64,000 nucleotides of DNA from Shewanella salipaludis (GCF_012911865.1 NZ_JAAXYH010000007.1:157213-221212); one strand, 5' to 3'; positions 11,040-20,151 are shown, numbered from the stretch's first letter. Notes: a model not told the origin generated them from the sequence alone. Made by a program: numbers and translations.

Positions 11040-12308
11040 GTGCCCGAAAAACGAAAGCTTAGTAGTAGCAAGCTTTTTGTGAAGAAGTTCGGTGGCACCT
11101 CGGTAGGCTCGATTGAGCGTATCGAGGCGGTCGCCGAGCAGATAGCAAAATCCGCTCACGCAGGTGAGCGTCAGATCTTGGTACTCTCGGCGATGGCCGG
11201 TGAGACTAACAGGTTATTTTCCCTGGCGTCGAATATCGCCTCCAGCGCAGATGCACTCGGCGAGGGCTGCGAGTATGCGCTGCTGCGTGAGAGAGACATG
11301 CTGGTCTCGACCGGTGAACAGATCAGCATAGCCCTGATGGCGATGGCGCTGCAGCGGCGGGGCCTAAGGGCCAGATCTCTGCTCGGCAGTCAGGTACAGA
11401 TACATACCGACAGTCAGTTCGGTGGCGCCAGTATTCAAAGGGTGGACACTCAGTTGCTCGAGGCCTTGTTGGCCGAGGGGGTTATTCCTGTGGTGGCCGG
11501 GTTTCAGGGCCGGGATAGCAATGGCGAAGTGACGACCTTGGGCCGTGGCGGCTCAGATACCACGGCGGTCGCATTGGCAGCGGCCATGGGGGCCAATGAG
11601 TGCCAGATCTACACAGATGTCGCCGGGGTGTTCACCACAGATCCTCACTTGACGCCGAGTGCCAGAAAACTCGACGGCATGAGTTTTGAGGTGATGTTCG
11701 ACATGGCGAGGTTGGGGGCCAAGGTGTTGCATCCGGATTCGGTCGCCTATGCCAAACGTTACCTAGTGCCTTTGAGGGTGCTGTCGAGCTTCGAACCCGG
11801 TCCGGGTACCCTGGTGCAGCATGCCGAAGCCGCGGATGCCGTGGGCTCGGTACAGGGGATTGCCGTCTGCAGGGCGCGTGTCTGGCTCAGTATCGAATGC
11901 CCGCCGGCCAACGAGGCCTTACTCAGGGATTGTCTCGAGGGGCTGGGCGCCGAGGCCGAGCTATGGTGCCAAGATGCCCAGGACCAGTCCGGGCTCCAGC
12001 TGTTCCAGGTTTCGCTGGCGGCGGATTTTCTGGTCACGGCCCTGAAGCAGCTCGACCGCCAGAGTCAGTGTCTGGGCTTGGGTAAGGTGGAGTACCATAA
12101 GCAGCTGGTTAAAGTGTCGTTGGTGGGCAGCCGCTTACCCCCCGACACTGGACTGATCAGTCAGGTTAACAATATTTTGGGAAGCCAAGGGATCCATGTT
12201 AGGTTACTCTCAAGGTCTCAGCGAATAGTGTCCATCCTTATCGATGAAGCAGAGCTGCATAACGGGGTCAGGTTGTTGCATCAGACCCTTGGGCTCGACA
12301 GGGTGTAA
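11040..12308 (+). CDS. lysC: Aspartate kinase
   Basis: Phosphorylates aspartate, the first step towards lysine, threonine and methionine. The N-terminal kinase signature KKFGGTSVGS and the downstream GRGGSDTTAVALAAAMGA are present. The C-terminal part (from about residue 265) looks like the paired ACT regulatory domain. The 422-residue length fits a monofunctional enzyme. The GTG start at 11040 has GAGG five bases upstream. It sits 37 bp behind alaS and may be co-transcribed. Which end product inhibits it cannot be read from the sequence. Confidence 0.92.
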   Translation: MPEKRKLSSSKLFVKKFGGTSVGSIERIEAVAEQIAKSAHAGERQILVLSAMAGETNRLFSLASNIASSADALGEGCEYALLRERDMLVSTGEQISIALMAMALQRRGLRARSLLGSQVQIHTDSQFGGASIQRVDTQLLEALLAEGVIPVVAGFQGRDSNGEVTTLGRGGSDTTAVALAAAMGANECQIYTDVAGVFTTDPHLTPSARKLDGMSFEVMFDMARLGAKVLHPDSVAYAKRYLVPLRVLSSFEPGPGTLVQHAEAADAVGSVQGIAVCRARVWLSIECPPANEALLRDCLEGLGAEAELWCQDAQDQSGLQLFQVSLAADFLVTALKQLDRQSQCLGLGKVEYHKQLVKVSLVGSRLPPDTGLISQVNNILGSQGIHVRLLSRSQRIVSILIDEAELHNGVRLLHQTLGLDRV

Positions 12309-12426
12309 TTAAATAACCGTTTTAGTATTGAATACTATTAATTTGTACTAAGCTGACCTTATAATAAGCTCATATAACGGATGCGTGCCGTATGTAAGCT
12401 GAAATGGAAACTAAAGGAGCAATCGA

Positions 12427-12624
12427 ATGCTGATTTTGACTCGTCGTGTTGGCGAAACACTGATGATTGGTGATGAAGTCACAGTCACAGTACTTGGGGT
12501 AAAAGGTAATCAGGTGCGTATCGGCGTGAATGCGCCGAAAGAAGTTTCTGTTCATCGTGAAGAGATCTACCAACGCATTCAATCTGAAAAATCGGGTACA
12601 CCTTCTGAAGGCGGCAATTTCTGA
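12427..12624 (+). CDS. csrA: Carbon storage regulator CsrA
   Basis: Small RNA-binding dimer that binds GGA motifs in mRNA leaders and controls carbon flow, motility and biofilm. The 65-residue protein begins [18 protein letters not shown] and continues with the conserved [22 protein letters not shown], including the RNA-binding Arg and the VHREE core. The ribosome site AAAGGAGCAATCG is itself a potential CsrA target because it contains GGA. The location just before the tRNA-Ser/tRNA-Arg cluster is the same as in other gammaproteobacteria. Confidence 0.98.
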
Positions 12625-12656
12625 GCGATTCAGAATGAGGCATGCCACACCGTAGA

Positions 12657-12687
12657 AGAGTCAGTTTTTTAACTGGCTTTTTTATTT
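12657..12687 (+). terminator. csrA terminator
   Basis: Stem GTCAGTT / AACTGGC (one G-T pair) with a T-rich loop, followed by a long run of T, starting 33 bp after the csrA stop. Confidence 0.75.
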
Positions 12688-12783
12688 TCTGCTGCCAAAG
12701 AACCTCTAAATCAACACATTGGCGTGATATACAGCCAATGTGCTTAAAAACAGTTCAAATGGGATTGGTTTGGGAAAAAGGGT

Positions 12784-12811
12784 TTGACTTATTTTCGTCA
12801 AACAGTAATAT
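12784..12811 (+). promoter_or_regulatory. Promoter of the tRNA cluster
   Basis: TTGACT (12784-12789), a 16-bp spacer and TAATAT (12806-12811), then a GC-rich GTGCGCC stretch. That stretch looks like the discriminator of stringently controlled stable-RNA promoters. It lies 15 bp before the first tRNA-Ser gene. Confidence 0.7.
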
Positions 12812-12826
12812 GTGCGCCAAGAAAAC

Positions 12827-12918
12827 GGAGAGGTGGCCGAGTGGCCGAAGGCGCTCCCCTGCTAAGGGAGTATGGGCTTTAACTCCCATCGAGGGTTCGA
12901 ATCCCTCCTTCTCCGCCA
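12827..12918 (+). tRNA. tRNA-Ser (anticodon GCU)
   Basis: 92-nt class II tRNA with acceptor GGAGAGG / CTTCTCC, anticodon loop CCCCTGCTAAGGG (GCT), a long variable arm (TATGGGCTTTAACTCCCAT), T-loop GGTTCGAATCC and encoded CCA. It is the first gene of the cluster and is repeated at 13716. Confidence 0.96.
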
Positions 12919-12939
12919 TTTCTTACCGATAGAAAAAGT

Positions 12940-13016
12940 GCGCGTGTAGCTCAGCTGGATAGAGTACCTGGCTACGAACCAGGCGGTCGGAGGTTCGACT
13001 CCTTCCACGCGCACCA
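12940..13016 (+). tRNA. tRNA-Arg (anticodon ACG), copy 1
   Basis: 77-nt tRNA with acceptor GCGCGTG / CACGCGC, D-arm AGCTCAGCTGGATAGAG, anticodon ACG in CTGGCTACGAACCAG, T-arm GGAGGTTCGACTCC and encoded CCA. Adenine 34 would be deaminated to inosine. First of six identical copies. Confidence 0.97.
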
Positions 13017-13045
13017 TTTTTTATCAAAGCAGTACGATACAATTC

Positions 13046-13122
13046 GCGCGTGTAGCTCAGCTGGATAGAGTACCTGGCTACGAACCAGGCGGTCGGAGGT
13101 TCGACTCCTTCCACGCGCACCA
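13046..13122 (+). tRNA. tRNA-Arg (anticodon ACG), copy 2
   Basis: Same 77-nt sequence as the copy at 12940, 29 bp downstream of it; CCA encoded. Confidence 0.97.
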
Positions 13123-13185
13123 TTTCTGCATTAGTTAATCTTTAACTCAATCAGTTTTGCATCAGTTGTAACGAATATTTGAAAT

Positions 13186-13262
13186 GCGCGTGTAGCTCAG
13201 CTGGATAGAGTACCTGGCTACGAACCAGGCGGTCGGAGGTTCGACTCCTTCCACGCGCACCA
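13186..13262 (+). tRNA. tRNA-Arg (anticodon ACG), copy 3
   Basis: Same 77-nt sequence as copy 1; separated from copy 2 by a 63-bp AT-rich spacer. Confidence 0.97.
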
Positions 13263-13291
13263 AATCCTCTGCTTACTTTATGTTTAAAAAT

Positions 13292-13368
13292 GCGCGTGTA
13301 GCTCAGCTGGATAGAGTACCTGGCTACGAACCAGGCGGTCGGAGGTTCGACTCCTTCCACGCGCACCA
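13292..13368 (+). tRNA. tRNA-Arg (anticodon ACG), copy 4
   Basis: Same 77-nt sequence as copy 1; followed directly by two degenerate tRNA-like repeats. Confidence 0.97.
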
Positions 13369-13376
13369 ATTCAATG

Positions 13377-13568
13377 CTGATGAGATGAATATTTTGTCAG
13401 TGTGTGCGGTAGAAAGGTATGTATGAAGTCGAAGGTTCGACTCACTCCATACCTGTCACGCACCAAGTTAAAACTGATGAGATGAATATTTTGTCAGTGT
13501 GTGCAGTCGAAGGGTAGGTTTGCGTCGAAGGTTCGACTCATTCCATACCTGCCACACAAAAAGTTAAA
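13377..13568 (+). repeat. Tandem pair of 96-bp tRNA-like degenerate repeats
   Basis: Two adjacent units (13377-13473 and 13474-13568) each begin CTGATGAGATGAATATTTTG and end in AAGTTAAA. Each holds GTCGAAGGTTCGACTC, which resembles the T-arm of the flanking tRNA-Arg genes. Unit 1 ends with CACGCACCA, a tRNA-like 3' end, while unit 2 has lost it. Neither unit can form a matching acceptor stem, D-arm or anticodon arm, so they are not working tRNAs. A hairpin AGGTATG / CATACCT encloses the T-arm-like part in unit 1. They look like decayed tRNA copies or processed-spacer duplications. Confidence 0.75.
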
Positions 13569-13571
13569 CAT

Positions 13572-13648
13572 GCGCGTGTAGCTCAGCTGGATAGAGTACC
13601 TGGCTACGAACCAGGCGGTCGGAGGTTCGACTCCTTCCACGCGCACCA
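13572..13648 (+). tRNA. tRNA-Arg (anticodon ACG), copy 5
   Basis: Same 77-nt sequence as copy 1; lies just after the degenerate repeats. Confidence 0.97.
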
Positions 13649-13715
13649 ATTCAGTCATCTGGCAGCTCTTATGAACCGAGTTTGGTTCCCATGAGATCCC
13701 GGATGCACAGTTTGC

Positions 13716-13807
13716 GGAGAGGTGGCCGAGTGGCCGAAGGCGCTCCCCTGCTAAGGGAGTATGGGCTTTAACTCCCATCGAGGGTTCGAATCCCTCCTTC
13801 TCCGCCA
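13716..13807 (+). tRNA. tRNA-Ser (anticodon GCU), second copy
   Basis: Identical 92-nt sequence to the tRNA-Ser at 12827, including the long variable arm and CCA. Confidence 0.96.
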
Positions 13808-13839
13808 TTATTCTGCTAATATCTATTAGCCCAAGTTTT

Positions 13840-13916
13840 GCGCGTGTAGCTCAGCTGGATAGAGTACCTGGCTACGAACCAGGCGGTCGGAGGTTCGACT
13901 CCTTCCACGCGCACCA
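13840..13916 (+). tRNA. tRNA-Arg (anticodon ACG), copy 6
   Basis: Same 77-nt sequence as copy 1; last gene of the cluster, followed 25 bp later by a terminator. Confidence 0.97.
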
Positions 13917-13941
13917 AATATGCAATAGCAATAGTAAGATA

Positions 13942-13974
13942 AACGCCCTGCAGCAATGCGGGGCGTTTTTGTTT
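13942..13974 (+). terminator. Terminator of the tRNA cluster
   Basis: Stem AACGCCC-GCA / TGC-GGGCGTT with a GCAA loop, followed by TTTTTGTTT, directly after the last tRNA-Arg. Confidence 0.88.
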
Positions 13975-14662
13975 GGCTTTTCTATTGCCGTTGGCCTCTA
14001 TCCCAGGCCCGGCGCCGACCGGCCCTTTGCTTCTTTTCTATCCTTTCTTCCATAGCTGCTCCTACTTCTACTTCTATAGATAGCAGATAGCAGATAGCAG
14101 ATAGCAGATAGCAGATAGCAGATAGCCCAGCCATGTCCCTGGTCTTTATCATGGCCTCAGGCTTTGCCCCTGTCCTGGCCATAGCCCCTGTATTGACCAT
14201 AGAGCCATAGAACCATAGCCGGCCCACGCCCCTCATACCTGACCCTGGAGATCCTTATGCTCCGGGTGCATAAATTGTCATGGTGTTCCATCTCGGCCAT
14301 GCGTTTGACTTTTCGAGCGTTAAATAACTGCGCATGAAATATGCTCAACTTGGTTTTTTGTGGCAATAATCGCTTTGCTTGTCATGTATCAATAATTTTC
14401 AGCAGCCTTTGCTGGCTTATCTTCATTCGTCTCGGATAAAAATATTCTATTTGGTAAGACCAATTTACAATGTGTTGGCAATCTTGTTGCGAATTGGTTA
14501 TATTTTTTAGCGTTTTTTTGCAGTTATTACGTCTTGAACTATTGGTTATGTGCTTTCTGGCTGAATTTAAACTCTGCTGCTGCGAATAACTATGCGCTTG
14601 GCGTGTTTGTAAGTCGCAACAGCCGAATGGCGGACAAGGGAATCTTACTCTGGGAGGAAGCT
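13975..14662. other. Gene-free stretch between tRNA cluster and oadG
   Basis: About 690 bp with no supportable gene. The left half holds a 7-bp microsatellite; the right half (14320-14640) is AT-rich with T-runs and presumably carries the oad promoter and leader. A minus-strand open frame across the microsatellite only translates the repeat. Confidence 0.65.
14078..14126. repeat. Heptanucleotide microsatellite (AGATAGC)7
   Basis: Seven perfect head-to-tail copies of AGATAGC. The surrounding sequence (CCATAG and TCTAT words up to 14220) is also low-complexity. Not inside a recognised gene; copy number may vary between isolates. Confidence 0.95.
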
Positions 14663-14899
14663 ATGACATCGTTAACACAACAGCTCGTGGATGCCCTCGG
14701 CATCATGGTGCTGGGCATGGGATTGGTATTCCTGTTTCTGGGGATCCTCATTCTCGGGGTGGAGCTGGTCGCCAGATGCTTGAGTCGCGCTAACGAGGCG
14801 TCGACGCCGTCTATGTCGGAGCAGCCTATGCCGGCGCTGGACTCGAGACTCGTTGCCGCCATCAGTTCGGCGGTTCATCAATACCGTGCCTCGGCATGA
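14663..14899 (+). CDS. oadG: Oxaloacetate decarboxylase gamma subunit
   Basis: Small membrane anchor that assembles the Na+-pumping oxaloacetate decarboxylase. The 78-residue protein has one N-terminal transmembrane helix (IMVLGMGLVFLFLGILILGVELVA) and a hydrophilic C-terminal tail, as in OadG. ATG 14663 follows GGGAGGAAG; the longer frame from 14534 lacks a ribosome site. It lies 22 bp before oadA and oadB follows, so all three subunits are in order. Recognition leans on this context because the subunit is poorly conserved. Confidence 0.88.
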   Translation: MTSLTQQLVDALGIMVLGMGLVFLFLGILILGVELVARCLSRANEASTPSMSEQPMPALDSRLVAAISSAVHQYRASA

Positions 14900-14921
14900 T
14901 TAAGCTTATTTGGGGATGATT

Positions 14922-16727
14922 ATGAGTAAGTCGTTAGCCTTAACCGATGTGGTCCTCAGAGATGCACATCAGTCACTGCTTGCCACCCGGCTGCGTATCG
15001 AAGATATGTTGCCGATCGCCCCCTTGCTGGACAAGGTCGGCTTTTGGTCGCTGGAGTCCTGGGGTGGCGCGACCTTCGACGCCTGCATTCGTTATCTGGG
15101 GGAAGATCCCTGGGAGCGGATCCGCGAATTGAAGAAGCTGATGCCCAACACGCCACAGCAGATGCTGCTGCGTGGGCAAAATCTATTGGGCTATCGTCAC
15201 TATGCCGACGACTTGGTGCACCGTTTCGTCGAGCGCGCCCATGAAAATGGCGTCGATGTGTTCCGTATCTTCGATGCCATGAACGATGTGCGTAATCTGG
15301 AGACGGCGGTCAAGGCGGTGAGCCGGGTCGGTGGCCACGCCCAGGGCACCATTTCCTATACCACGAGTCCGGTGCACACGCTCGATACCTGGGTCGACAT
15401 GGGCAAGCGCCTGGAGGATATGGGGTGCCATTCCCTATGTATCAAAGACATGGCAGGGTTGCTTAAGCCTATGCAGGCCTTCGAGCTGGTCAGTCGTCTC
15501 AAGGCCCAGACGGGGCTGGTGTTATCCATGCAGTGCCATGCCACCACGGGCCTGAGCACCGCCACCTACCAGAAGGCGATAGAAGCGGGCATAGATGTGC
15601 TGGATACCGCCATCTCCTCCATGAGCCAGACCTATGGTCATAGCGCCACCGAGACCCTGGTGGCCATGGTCGAAGACACGAGTCGCGCCACTGGGTATGA
15701 CATGCAGCTGCTCGAAGACATTGCCGCCTATTTCCGTGAGGTGCGCAAGAAGTATGCCCGCTTCGAAGGGGCACTCAAGGGCATAGACTCCAGGATCCTG
15801 CGGGCGCAGGTACCTGGCGGCATGCTGACCAATATGGAGAGCCAGCTCAGGGAGCAGGGCGCCGGCGACAAGATGGATGCCGTGCTCGAGGAGATCCCCA
15901 GAGTGCGTGAGGATTTGGGCTTTCTGCCACTGGTCACCCCCACCTCACAGATAGTCGGCACTCAGGCGGTGATCAATGTGCTGATGGGCGAACGCTACAA
16001 GTCGCTGACCAAGGAGACCGAAGGGGTGCTCAAGGGCGAATACGGCGCCACCCCGGCACCTGTCAATGCCGAGCTGCAGGCCAGGGTGCTGCAAGGCGCC
16101 GAGGCTATCAGTTGCCGTCCTGCGGATCTGCTGGCACCTGAACTGGATAAGCTGCGTGAAGAGCTGGCGCTCAAGGCCAGGGAACAAGGGATCCGCCTGG
16201 CCACAGAGCTGGATGACGATGTGCTCACCTATGCGCTCTTTCCCCAGATAGGCCTGCAGTTCCTCAAGCACCGCGACGATCCCTCGGCCTTCGAAGCCAG
16301 ACCCGAGTCCGAGCCGCAGCTAGCGACGGCGCCGGCTGCCCCCTGCGGCCCCGAGACCTATAGGGTCAAGGTCGAAGGCCAGAGCTTCGTGGTCGAAGTC
16401 AGTCCCGGTGGCGAGATCAGCCAGATAGTCGCAGCCGAGACGGGCGCAGTGGTCAGCCTGCCGACGCCAAGTGCAGCCGCCATCCCCGGAAATTCCCCCG
16501 CGGCCGGCGAGATAAGGCTCGAGATGAGTGCGCCGCTGTCGGGCAACATCTTCAAGGTGAATGTCGCCGCCGGTGACGCGGTACGCGAAGGCGATGTGGT
16601 GATCATATTGGAGGCCATGAAGATGGAAACCGAGTTGCGGGCCCAGGCCGATGGCATCATCGCCAAGCTGTGGGTGAAAGAGGGCGATGTGGTCGCCGTG
16701 GGTTCTCAATTGTTGGCCTTGGCCTAG
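14922..16727 (+). CDS. oadA: Oxaloacetate decarboxylase alpha subunit (biotin carrier)
   Basis: Catalytic carboxyltransferase subunit that moves CO2 from oxaloacetate to biotin. The N-terminal half is the HMGL-like TIM barrel ([17 protein letters not shown]; metal-site CIKDMAG). The middle is the PYC_OADA domain. An Ala/Pro-rich linker precedes the C-terminal biotinyl domain with the biotin-accepting lysine in EAMKMET. The 601-residue length is normal. ATG 14922 gives [18 protein letters not shown]; upstream in-frame starts at 14910 and 14916 are less likely. Oxaloacetate decarboxylation here would drive Na+ export through OadB. Confidence 0.95.
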   Translation: MSKSLALTDVVLRDAHQSLLATRLRIEDMLPIAPLLDKVGFWSLESWGGATFDACIRYLGEDPWERIRELKKLMPNTPQQMLLRGQNLLGYRHYADDLVHRFVERAHENGVDVFRIFDAMNDVRNLETAVKAVSRVGGHAQGTISYTTSPVHTLDTWVDMGKRLEDMGCHSLCIKDMAGLLKPMQAFELVSRLKAQTGLVLSMQCHATTGLSTATYQKAIEAGIDVLDTAISSMSQTYGHSATETLVAMVEDTSRATGYDMQLLEDIAAYFREVRKKYARFEGALKGIDSRILRAQVPGGMLTNMESQLREQGAGDKMDAVLEEIPRVREDLGFLPLVTPTSQIVGTQAVINVLMGERYKSLTKETEGVLKGEYGATPAPVNAELQARVLQGAEAISCRPADLLAPELDKLREELALKAREQGIRLATELDDDVLTYALFPQIGLQFLKHRDDPSAFEARPESEPQLATAPAAPCGPETYRVKVEGQSFVVEVSPGGEISQIVAAETGAVVSLPTPSAAAIPGNSPAAGEIRLEMSAPLSGNIFKVNVAAGDAVREGDVVIILEAMKMETELRAQADGIIAKLWVKEGDVVAVGSQLLALA

Positions 16728-16735
16728 GAGTCTTT

Positions 16736-17866
16736 ATGGATGGATTAATGGCGTTCTGGGCCGAGACAGGCATAGCGCATTTTACCCCTGGGCAAATGCT
16801 GATGATGGCCGTCGGTGGGCTATTGCTGTATCTGGCGATCGTCAGGGGCTTCGAGCCGCTGCTGCTGTTGCCTATCGGCTTCGGCGCCGTGCTGGCTAAC
16901 ATTCCCCATGCAGGTTTCACCGAAGAGGGCGGCATGCTGTATTACGCCTACCATGTGGGCATAGAAACCGGGGTGTTTCCGCTGTTGATCTTCATGGGGG
17001 TGGGGGCCTTGACGGATTTCGGTGCCCTGATCGCCAATCCCAAGACCTTGTTGCTCGGCGCCGCCGCCCAGTTCGGGATCTTTGCCACCCTGATAGGCGC
17101 CATAGCCCTGAACCTGGTGCCTGGGTTCGAGTTCAGCATGAAGGATGCCGCCGCGATCGCCATCATAGGCGGGGCGGATGGACCCACGGCCATCTTCCTG
17201 GCCTCCAAGCTGGCACCCGAACTCCTGGGAGCCATAGCCGTAGCGGCGTACTCCTACATGGCATTGGTGCCCATCATACAGCCGCCTATCATGCGCCTGC
17301 TGACGACCCAGGCGGAGCGGGAAATCAAGATGGAGCAGCTGCGTGAGGTGAGTAAGAAGGAGAAGGTTATCTTTCCGCTCATGGTGCTCGGACTGACCAT
17401 ACTCTTTCTGCCGGCGGCCACGCCGCTGGTGGGCATGTTCTGTCTGGGGAACCTGATGCGCGAATCCGGGGTGGTCGATAGACTCTCCAAGACGGCGCAG
17501 AACGAGCTGATCAACATAGTCACCATCTTCCTCGGCTTAGCCGTGGGCTCCAAGTTGTCGGCGGCGCAGTTCCTGCGACAGGAGACCCTGGGTATTTTGC
17601 TGCTGGGCGCCGTCGCCTTCGGCATAGGTACTGCCACCGGGGTGCTGATGGCCAAACTGATGTGCAAGCTGTCGGGCGGCAAGGTCAATCCCCTGATAGG
17701 TGCGGCCGGGGTCTCGGCCGTGCCTATGGCGGCCAGGGTGGTGAATAAGGTCGGTCTGGAAGCCAATCAGCATAACTATCTCTTGATGCATGCCATGGGG
17801 CCGAATGTGGCCGGCGTGCTGGGTTCTGCCGTGGCCGCTGGCATCTTGCTCGCCGTCCTGGGTTAG
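16736..17866 (+). CDS. oadB: Oxaloacetate decarboxylase beta subunit (Na+ pump)
   Basis: Integral membrane subunit that decarboxylates carboxybiotin and exports Na+. The 376-residue, strongly hydrophobic protein has the conserved polar segments [43 protein letters not shown] near residue 100 and [10 protein letters not shown]. The start ATG 16736 has TAGGAG just upstream and lies 8 bp after the oadA stop. Closed by a hairpin at 17895. Confidence 0.95.
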   Translation: MDGLMAFWAETGIAHFTPGQMLMMAVGGLLLYLAIVRGFEPLLLLPIGFGAVLANIPHAGFTEEGGMLYYAYHVGIETGVFPLLIFMGVGALTDFGALIANPKTLLLGAAAQFGIFATLIGAIALNLVPGFEFSMKDAAAIAIIGGADGPTAIFLASKLAPELLGAIAVAAYSYMALVPIIQPPIMRLLTTQAEREIKMEQLREVSKKEKVIFPLMVLGLTILFLPAATPLVGMFCLGNLMRESGVVDRLSKTAQNELINIVTIFLGLAVGSKLSAAQFLRQETLGILLLGAVAFGIGTATGVLMAKLMCKLSGGKVNPLIGAAGVSAVPMAARVVNKVGLEANQHNYLLMHAMGPNVAGVLGSAVAAGILLAVLG

Positions 17867-17894
17867 GGCGGGTTGGCTCCCAAGCTAAAACCCG

Positions 17895-17919
17895 CAGCCG
17901 GCAACCCTGCCGGCTGTTT
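17895..17919 (+). terminator. oad operon terminator
   Basis: Stem CAGCCGGCA / TGCCGGCTG with an ACCC loop and a short TTTC tail, 28 bp after the oadB stop. The short T-tract makes it moderately convincing. Confidence 0.6.
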
Positions 17920-17963
17920 CATGGCTGGAACTGACATGAGGGCCAGGGATGCGCGTGTGCGAC

Positions 17964-18152
17964 TCAATAGTTGGCTTGATTCTGTCCCGAGGTTAGCCAT
18001 AGCAGGACCGCAAACATCAGCCAGATGATGGCACTGATCCCCAGTATGTAGCCAAATCCCTTGCTGCCTTGTTTCAGCGACACGCCGTTGATGCGCAGGA
18101 AGAGGGTCCATAACAGGCACAGGAGGAGCGGCAGCAGGAAGAGTTTGGCCAT
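17964..18152 (-). CDS. Small two-helix membrane protein, unknown function
   Basis: I do not recognise this 62-residue protein. It begins MAKLFLLPLLLCLLWTLFLRI, has a short basic loop (SLKQGSKG) and a second hydrophobic segment (ILGISAIIWLMFAVLLWL), so it is probably an inner-membrane hairpin. ATG 18152 is chosen because the upstream frame runs into a repetitive palindromic region. It is convergent with oadB, which seems unrelated. The clear two-segment pattern argues for a real gene; function is unknown. Confidence 0.6.
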   Translation of the reverse strand: MAKLFLLPLLLCLLWTLFLRINGVSLKQGSKGFGYILGISAIIWLMFAVLLWLTSGQNQANY

Positions 18153-18185
18153 AGATTTGATTCTAATCGTTTGAATAGCAATGAG

Positions 18186-18281
18186 TATAATACCAATCGC
18201 ATTAAATATCCGGTCATTCGGTGGGATTGAAAGCACTTTAGGCAAGGCATTGTCTTGAAGACAATGCTTGAGGACAATGCT
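18186..18281. repeat. Shewanella-type palindromic intergenic repeats
   Basis: TATAATACCAATCGCATTAA resembles a short word I know as recurrent between genes in Shewanella and relatives. It is followed by GCATTGTCT-TGA-AGACAATGC (18247-18267) and a third copy, GAGGACAATGC. Not coding. Confidence 0.5.
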
Positions 18282-18343
18282 CGAAGATATAGTGGCGCTC
18301 TGTGGAGAGACTGACCCAGGCAGGCCGATTTTTCGCCATTAAA

Positions 18344-18363
18344 AAGGCCGCTTGCGCGGCCTT
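18344..18363 (-). terminator. Terminator of the DAACS symporter gene
   Basis: AAGGCCGC-TTGC-GCGGCCTT. Read on the minus strand it is followed by TTTTTAA, so it fits the symporter gene that ends at 18385. Confidence 0.8.
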
Positions 18364-18384
18364 GTTATCCTGACTCGATTGTCC

Positions 18385-19680
18385 TTAGCCGGCGGCGCGC
18401 TCCGGGCTGGCCGCCATGTCTGTGTCGTCGGCTTCTGCTGTCGATGTGGCGGCGAGATCGTTGGCATAGAACTGAGCGAGATCCAGCTGCTGCTCCGACT
18501 TGCCGATCACCACGGCTGTCATCATGTCACCCGTGACATTGGTGGCTGTGCGTATCATGTCTATCACCCTGTCGATGGCGGCGATGAAGGCGATGCCTTC
18601 CAGCGGCAGGCCTATCACCCCCAGAGTCACAGTCAGCATCACCATGGCACTGCCGGGCACGCCGGCGGTGCCGACGGAGGCGACGGTCGCAGTCACGGCA
18701 ATCAGTACATAATCGGTGGCATCGAGTGGAATACCATAGATCTGGGCGATGAAGATGGCGGCGATGGCGGGGTAGATGCCGCCACAGCCATCCATGTTCA
18801 TGGTGGCGCCCAGCGGCAGTACGAAGGCACTGTAACGCTTGGATACCCCCATGGACTCGACGCAGCGGGTGCTGGCAGGCAGGGTGCCGAAGCTTGAAGC
18901 CGTGCTGAAGGCGACCAGCTGTGCCGGCATGGCCTTACGGAAGAATTGCAGCGGGCTCAGGCCGGCGCCGAATTTCACCAGCCCCCCATAGACGAAGATG
19001 ATGTGGATCAGCGCCGCCAGGTAGATGGCACCGATGAATTTCCCCAGCGGCAACAGGGTCGATAAGCCGTATTCACCCACCACCCAGGCCATCAGGCCGA
19101 AGACGCCTATAGGGGTCAACTGCAGCACCATGCGGGTCAACTGGAACATGACTTCGGCACCGGCTTCTATGGCTTGTTTCAGCGGTGTCGCCTTGTCGCC
19201 CACCTTGTTGATGGCGATGCCGACCAGGGCGGCGAACACTATGATCTGCAATACCTTGCCTTGGGCCAGCGAGGCGAAGGGGTTGACCGGGATCATATCC
19301 AGCAGCACCTGGGCGAAGCCGGGAATGTTGCGCTCACGCACTTCACCCGCGACCAGCTGCATGGAGCCGCCCATGTCTATCATGCTGCCGATGGCCAGGC
19401 CTATCAGGGAGGCTATGGTGCCTGTGAGCATAAACATGGCCAGGGTCTTGAAACTCAGGCGCTTGAGGCTCACCTGCGACCCCATGGAGGTGATGCTCAC
19501 CACTATGGCACAGAAGACCAGCGGGGCAACCAGCATCTTGATGGCGGCGATGAAGAGATCCCCCAGAGGCTTGAGCTGGGTAGCAGACTCGCCAAAAATG
19601 ACCCCGGCCAAGGCTCCGAGGAAAAAGCCTGCAAGGACTTTTTGCCAGAAAGGAATGCGTTTAAGAGTTTGAAAAATCAT
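18385..19680 (-). CDS. Dicarboxylate/amino acid:cation symporter (DAACS family)
   Basis: Inner-membrane symporter for dicarboxylates or acidic/neutral amino acids driven by Na+ or H+. The 431-residue protein has about eight hydrophobic helices. The re-entrant loop region reads FSTASSFGTLPAST, where glutamate carriers often have SSSAATLP. The family hallmark is LPLGATMNMDGCGGIYPAIAAIF, followed by GTAGVPGSAMVMLTVTL in the second re-entrant loop. ATG 19680 gives the usual N-terminus (MIFQTLKRIPFWQKVLAGFFLG). The altered serine-rich motif means the substrate cannot be named. It lies alone, with a terminator behind it. Confidence 0.88.
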   Translation of the reverse strand: MIFQTLKRIPFWQKVLAGFFLGALAGVIFGESATQLKPLGDLFIAAIKMLVAPLVFCAIVVSITSMGSQVSLKRLSFKTLAMFMLTGTIASLIGLAIGSMIDMGGSMQLVAGEVRERNIPGFAQVLLDMIPVNPFASLAQGKVLQIIVFAALVGIAINKVGDKATPLKQAIEAGAEVMFQLTRMVLQLTPIGVFGLMAWVVGEYGLSTLLPLGKFIGAIYLAALIHIIFVYGGLVKFGAGLSPLQFFRKAMPAQLVAFSTASSFGTLPASTRCVESMGVSKRYSAFVLPLGATMNMDGCGGIYPAIAAIFIAQIYGIPLDATDYVLIAVTATVASVGTAGVPGSAMVMLTVTLGVIGLPLEGIAFIAAIDRVIDMIRTATNVTGDMMTAVVIGKSEQQLDLAQFYANDLAATSTAEADDTDMAASPERAAG

Positions 19681-20151
19681 GAGTATTCCAAGTGTAAAGT
19701 GAGTTTCGAGTCTGTCTTGTGGACCATGGGGCATCCTCCATGACAGCTGGCGCAGTGCAAAGAGCCGATCGCGATTGGCCATTGTATCCATAGCGGCCGC
19801 AGGATACCAAAGCGTTTTTATTATAACTTATTGTGATAAATGAGCTTGTTGTCATAACTTTAGCATCGGGAGTAAGATAGCCGTCGGGGCAGCTGGGGGT
19901 CAGGCAATAAAAAGTCACAATTTATCATTCGCTAAGCCCTGATTGCCGGAGTAAGGTTGCCTGGGTATGGTTGCCTGAGTCAGGTTGGTCTGAACTCGAA
20001 TTGCGCCGCCGGGGCAACTTTGGCCTCGTCCCCGGGTCAGGCATTCAAGATTGCCTCTGGCTATGCGGAGAGAAGGCTCCGCCTGGAGGCTTGAGCGCCG
20101 AACGCACTGAATACCGCCGAGTGAGCGACTCGGCTGACGAAGGAGATAAGT
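19681..20151. other. Divergent intergenic region, no gene seen
   Basis: 470 bp between the symporter (minus) and the M16 protease (plus). Both promoters must be here. I see no convincing reading frame or operator. Confidence 0.55.

Noticed and set aside
12923..13808. Short minus-strand frames repeating VRVEGVEPPTAWFVARYSIQ
   Set aside because: They are translations of the tRNA-Arg and tRNA-Ser genes read backwards, a common false annotation.
12940..13916. Regularly repeated 77-bp units, CRISPR-like at first glance
   Set aside because: The repeats are complete tRNA-Arg genes, and spacers are irregular in length; no cas genes are present.
13982..14236. 84-codon minus-strand ORF over the microsatellite
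   Set aside because: Its product is mostly a translation of the AGATAGC repeat, and no start signal is seen.
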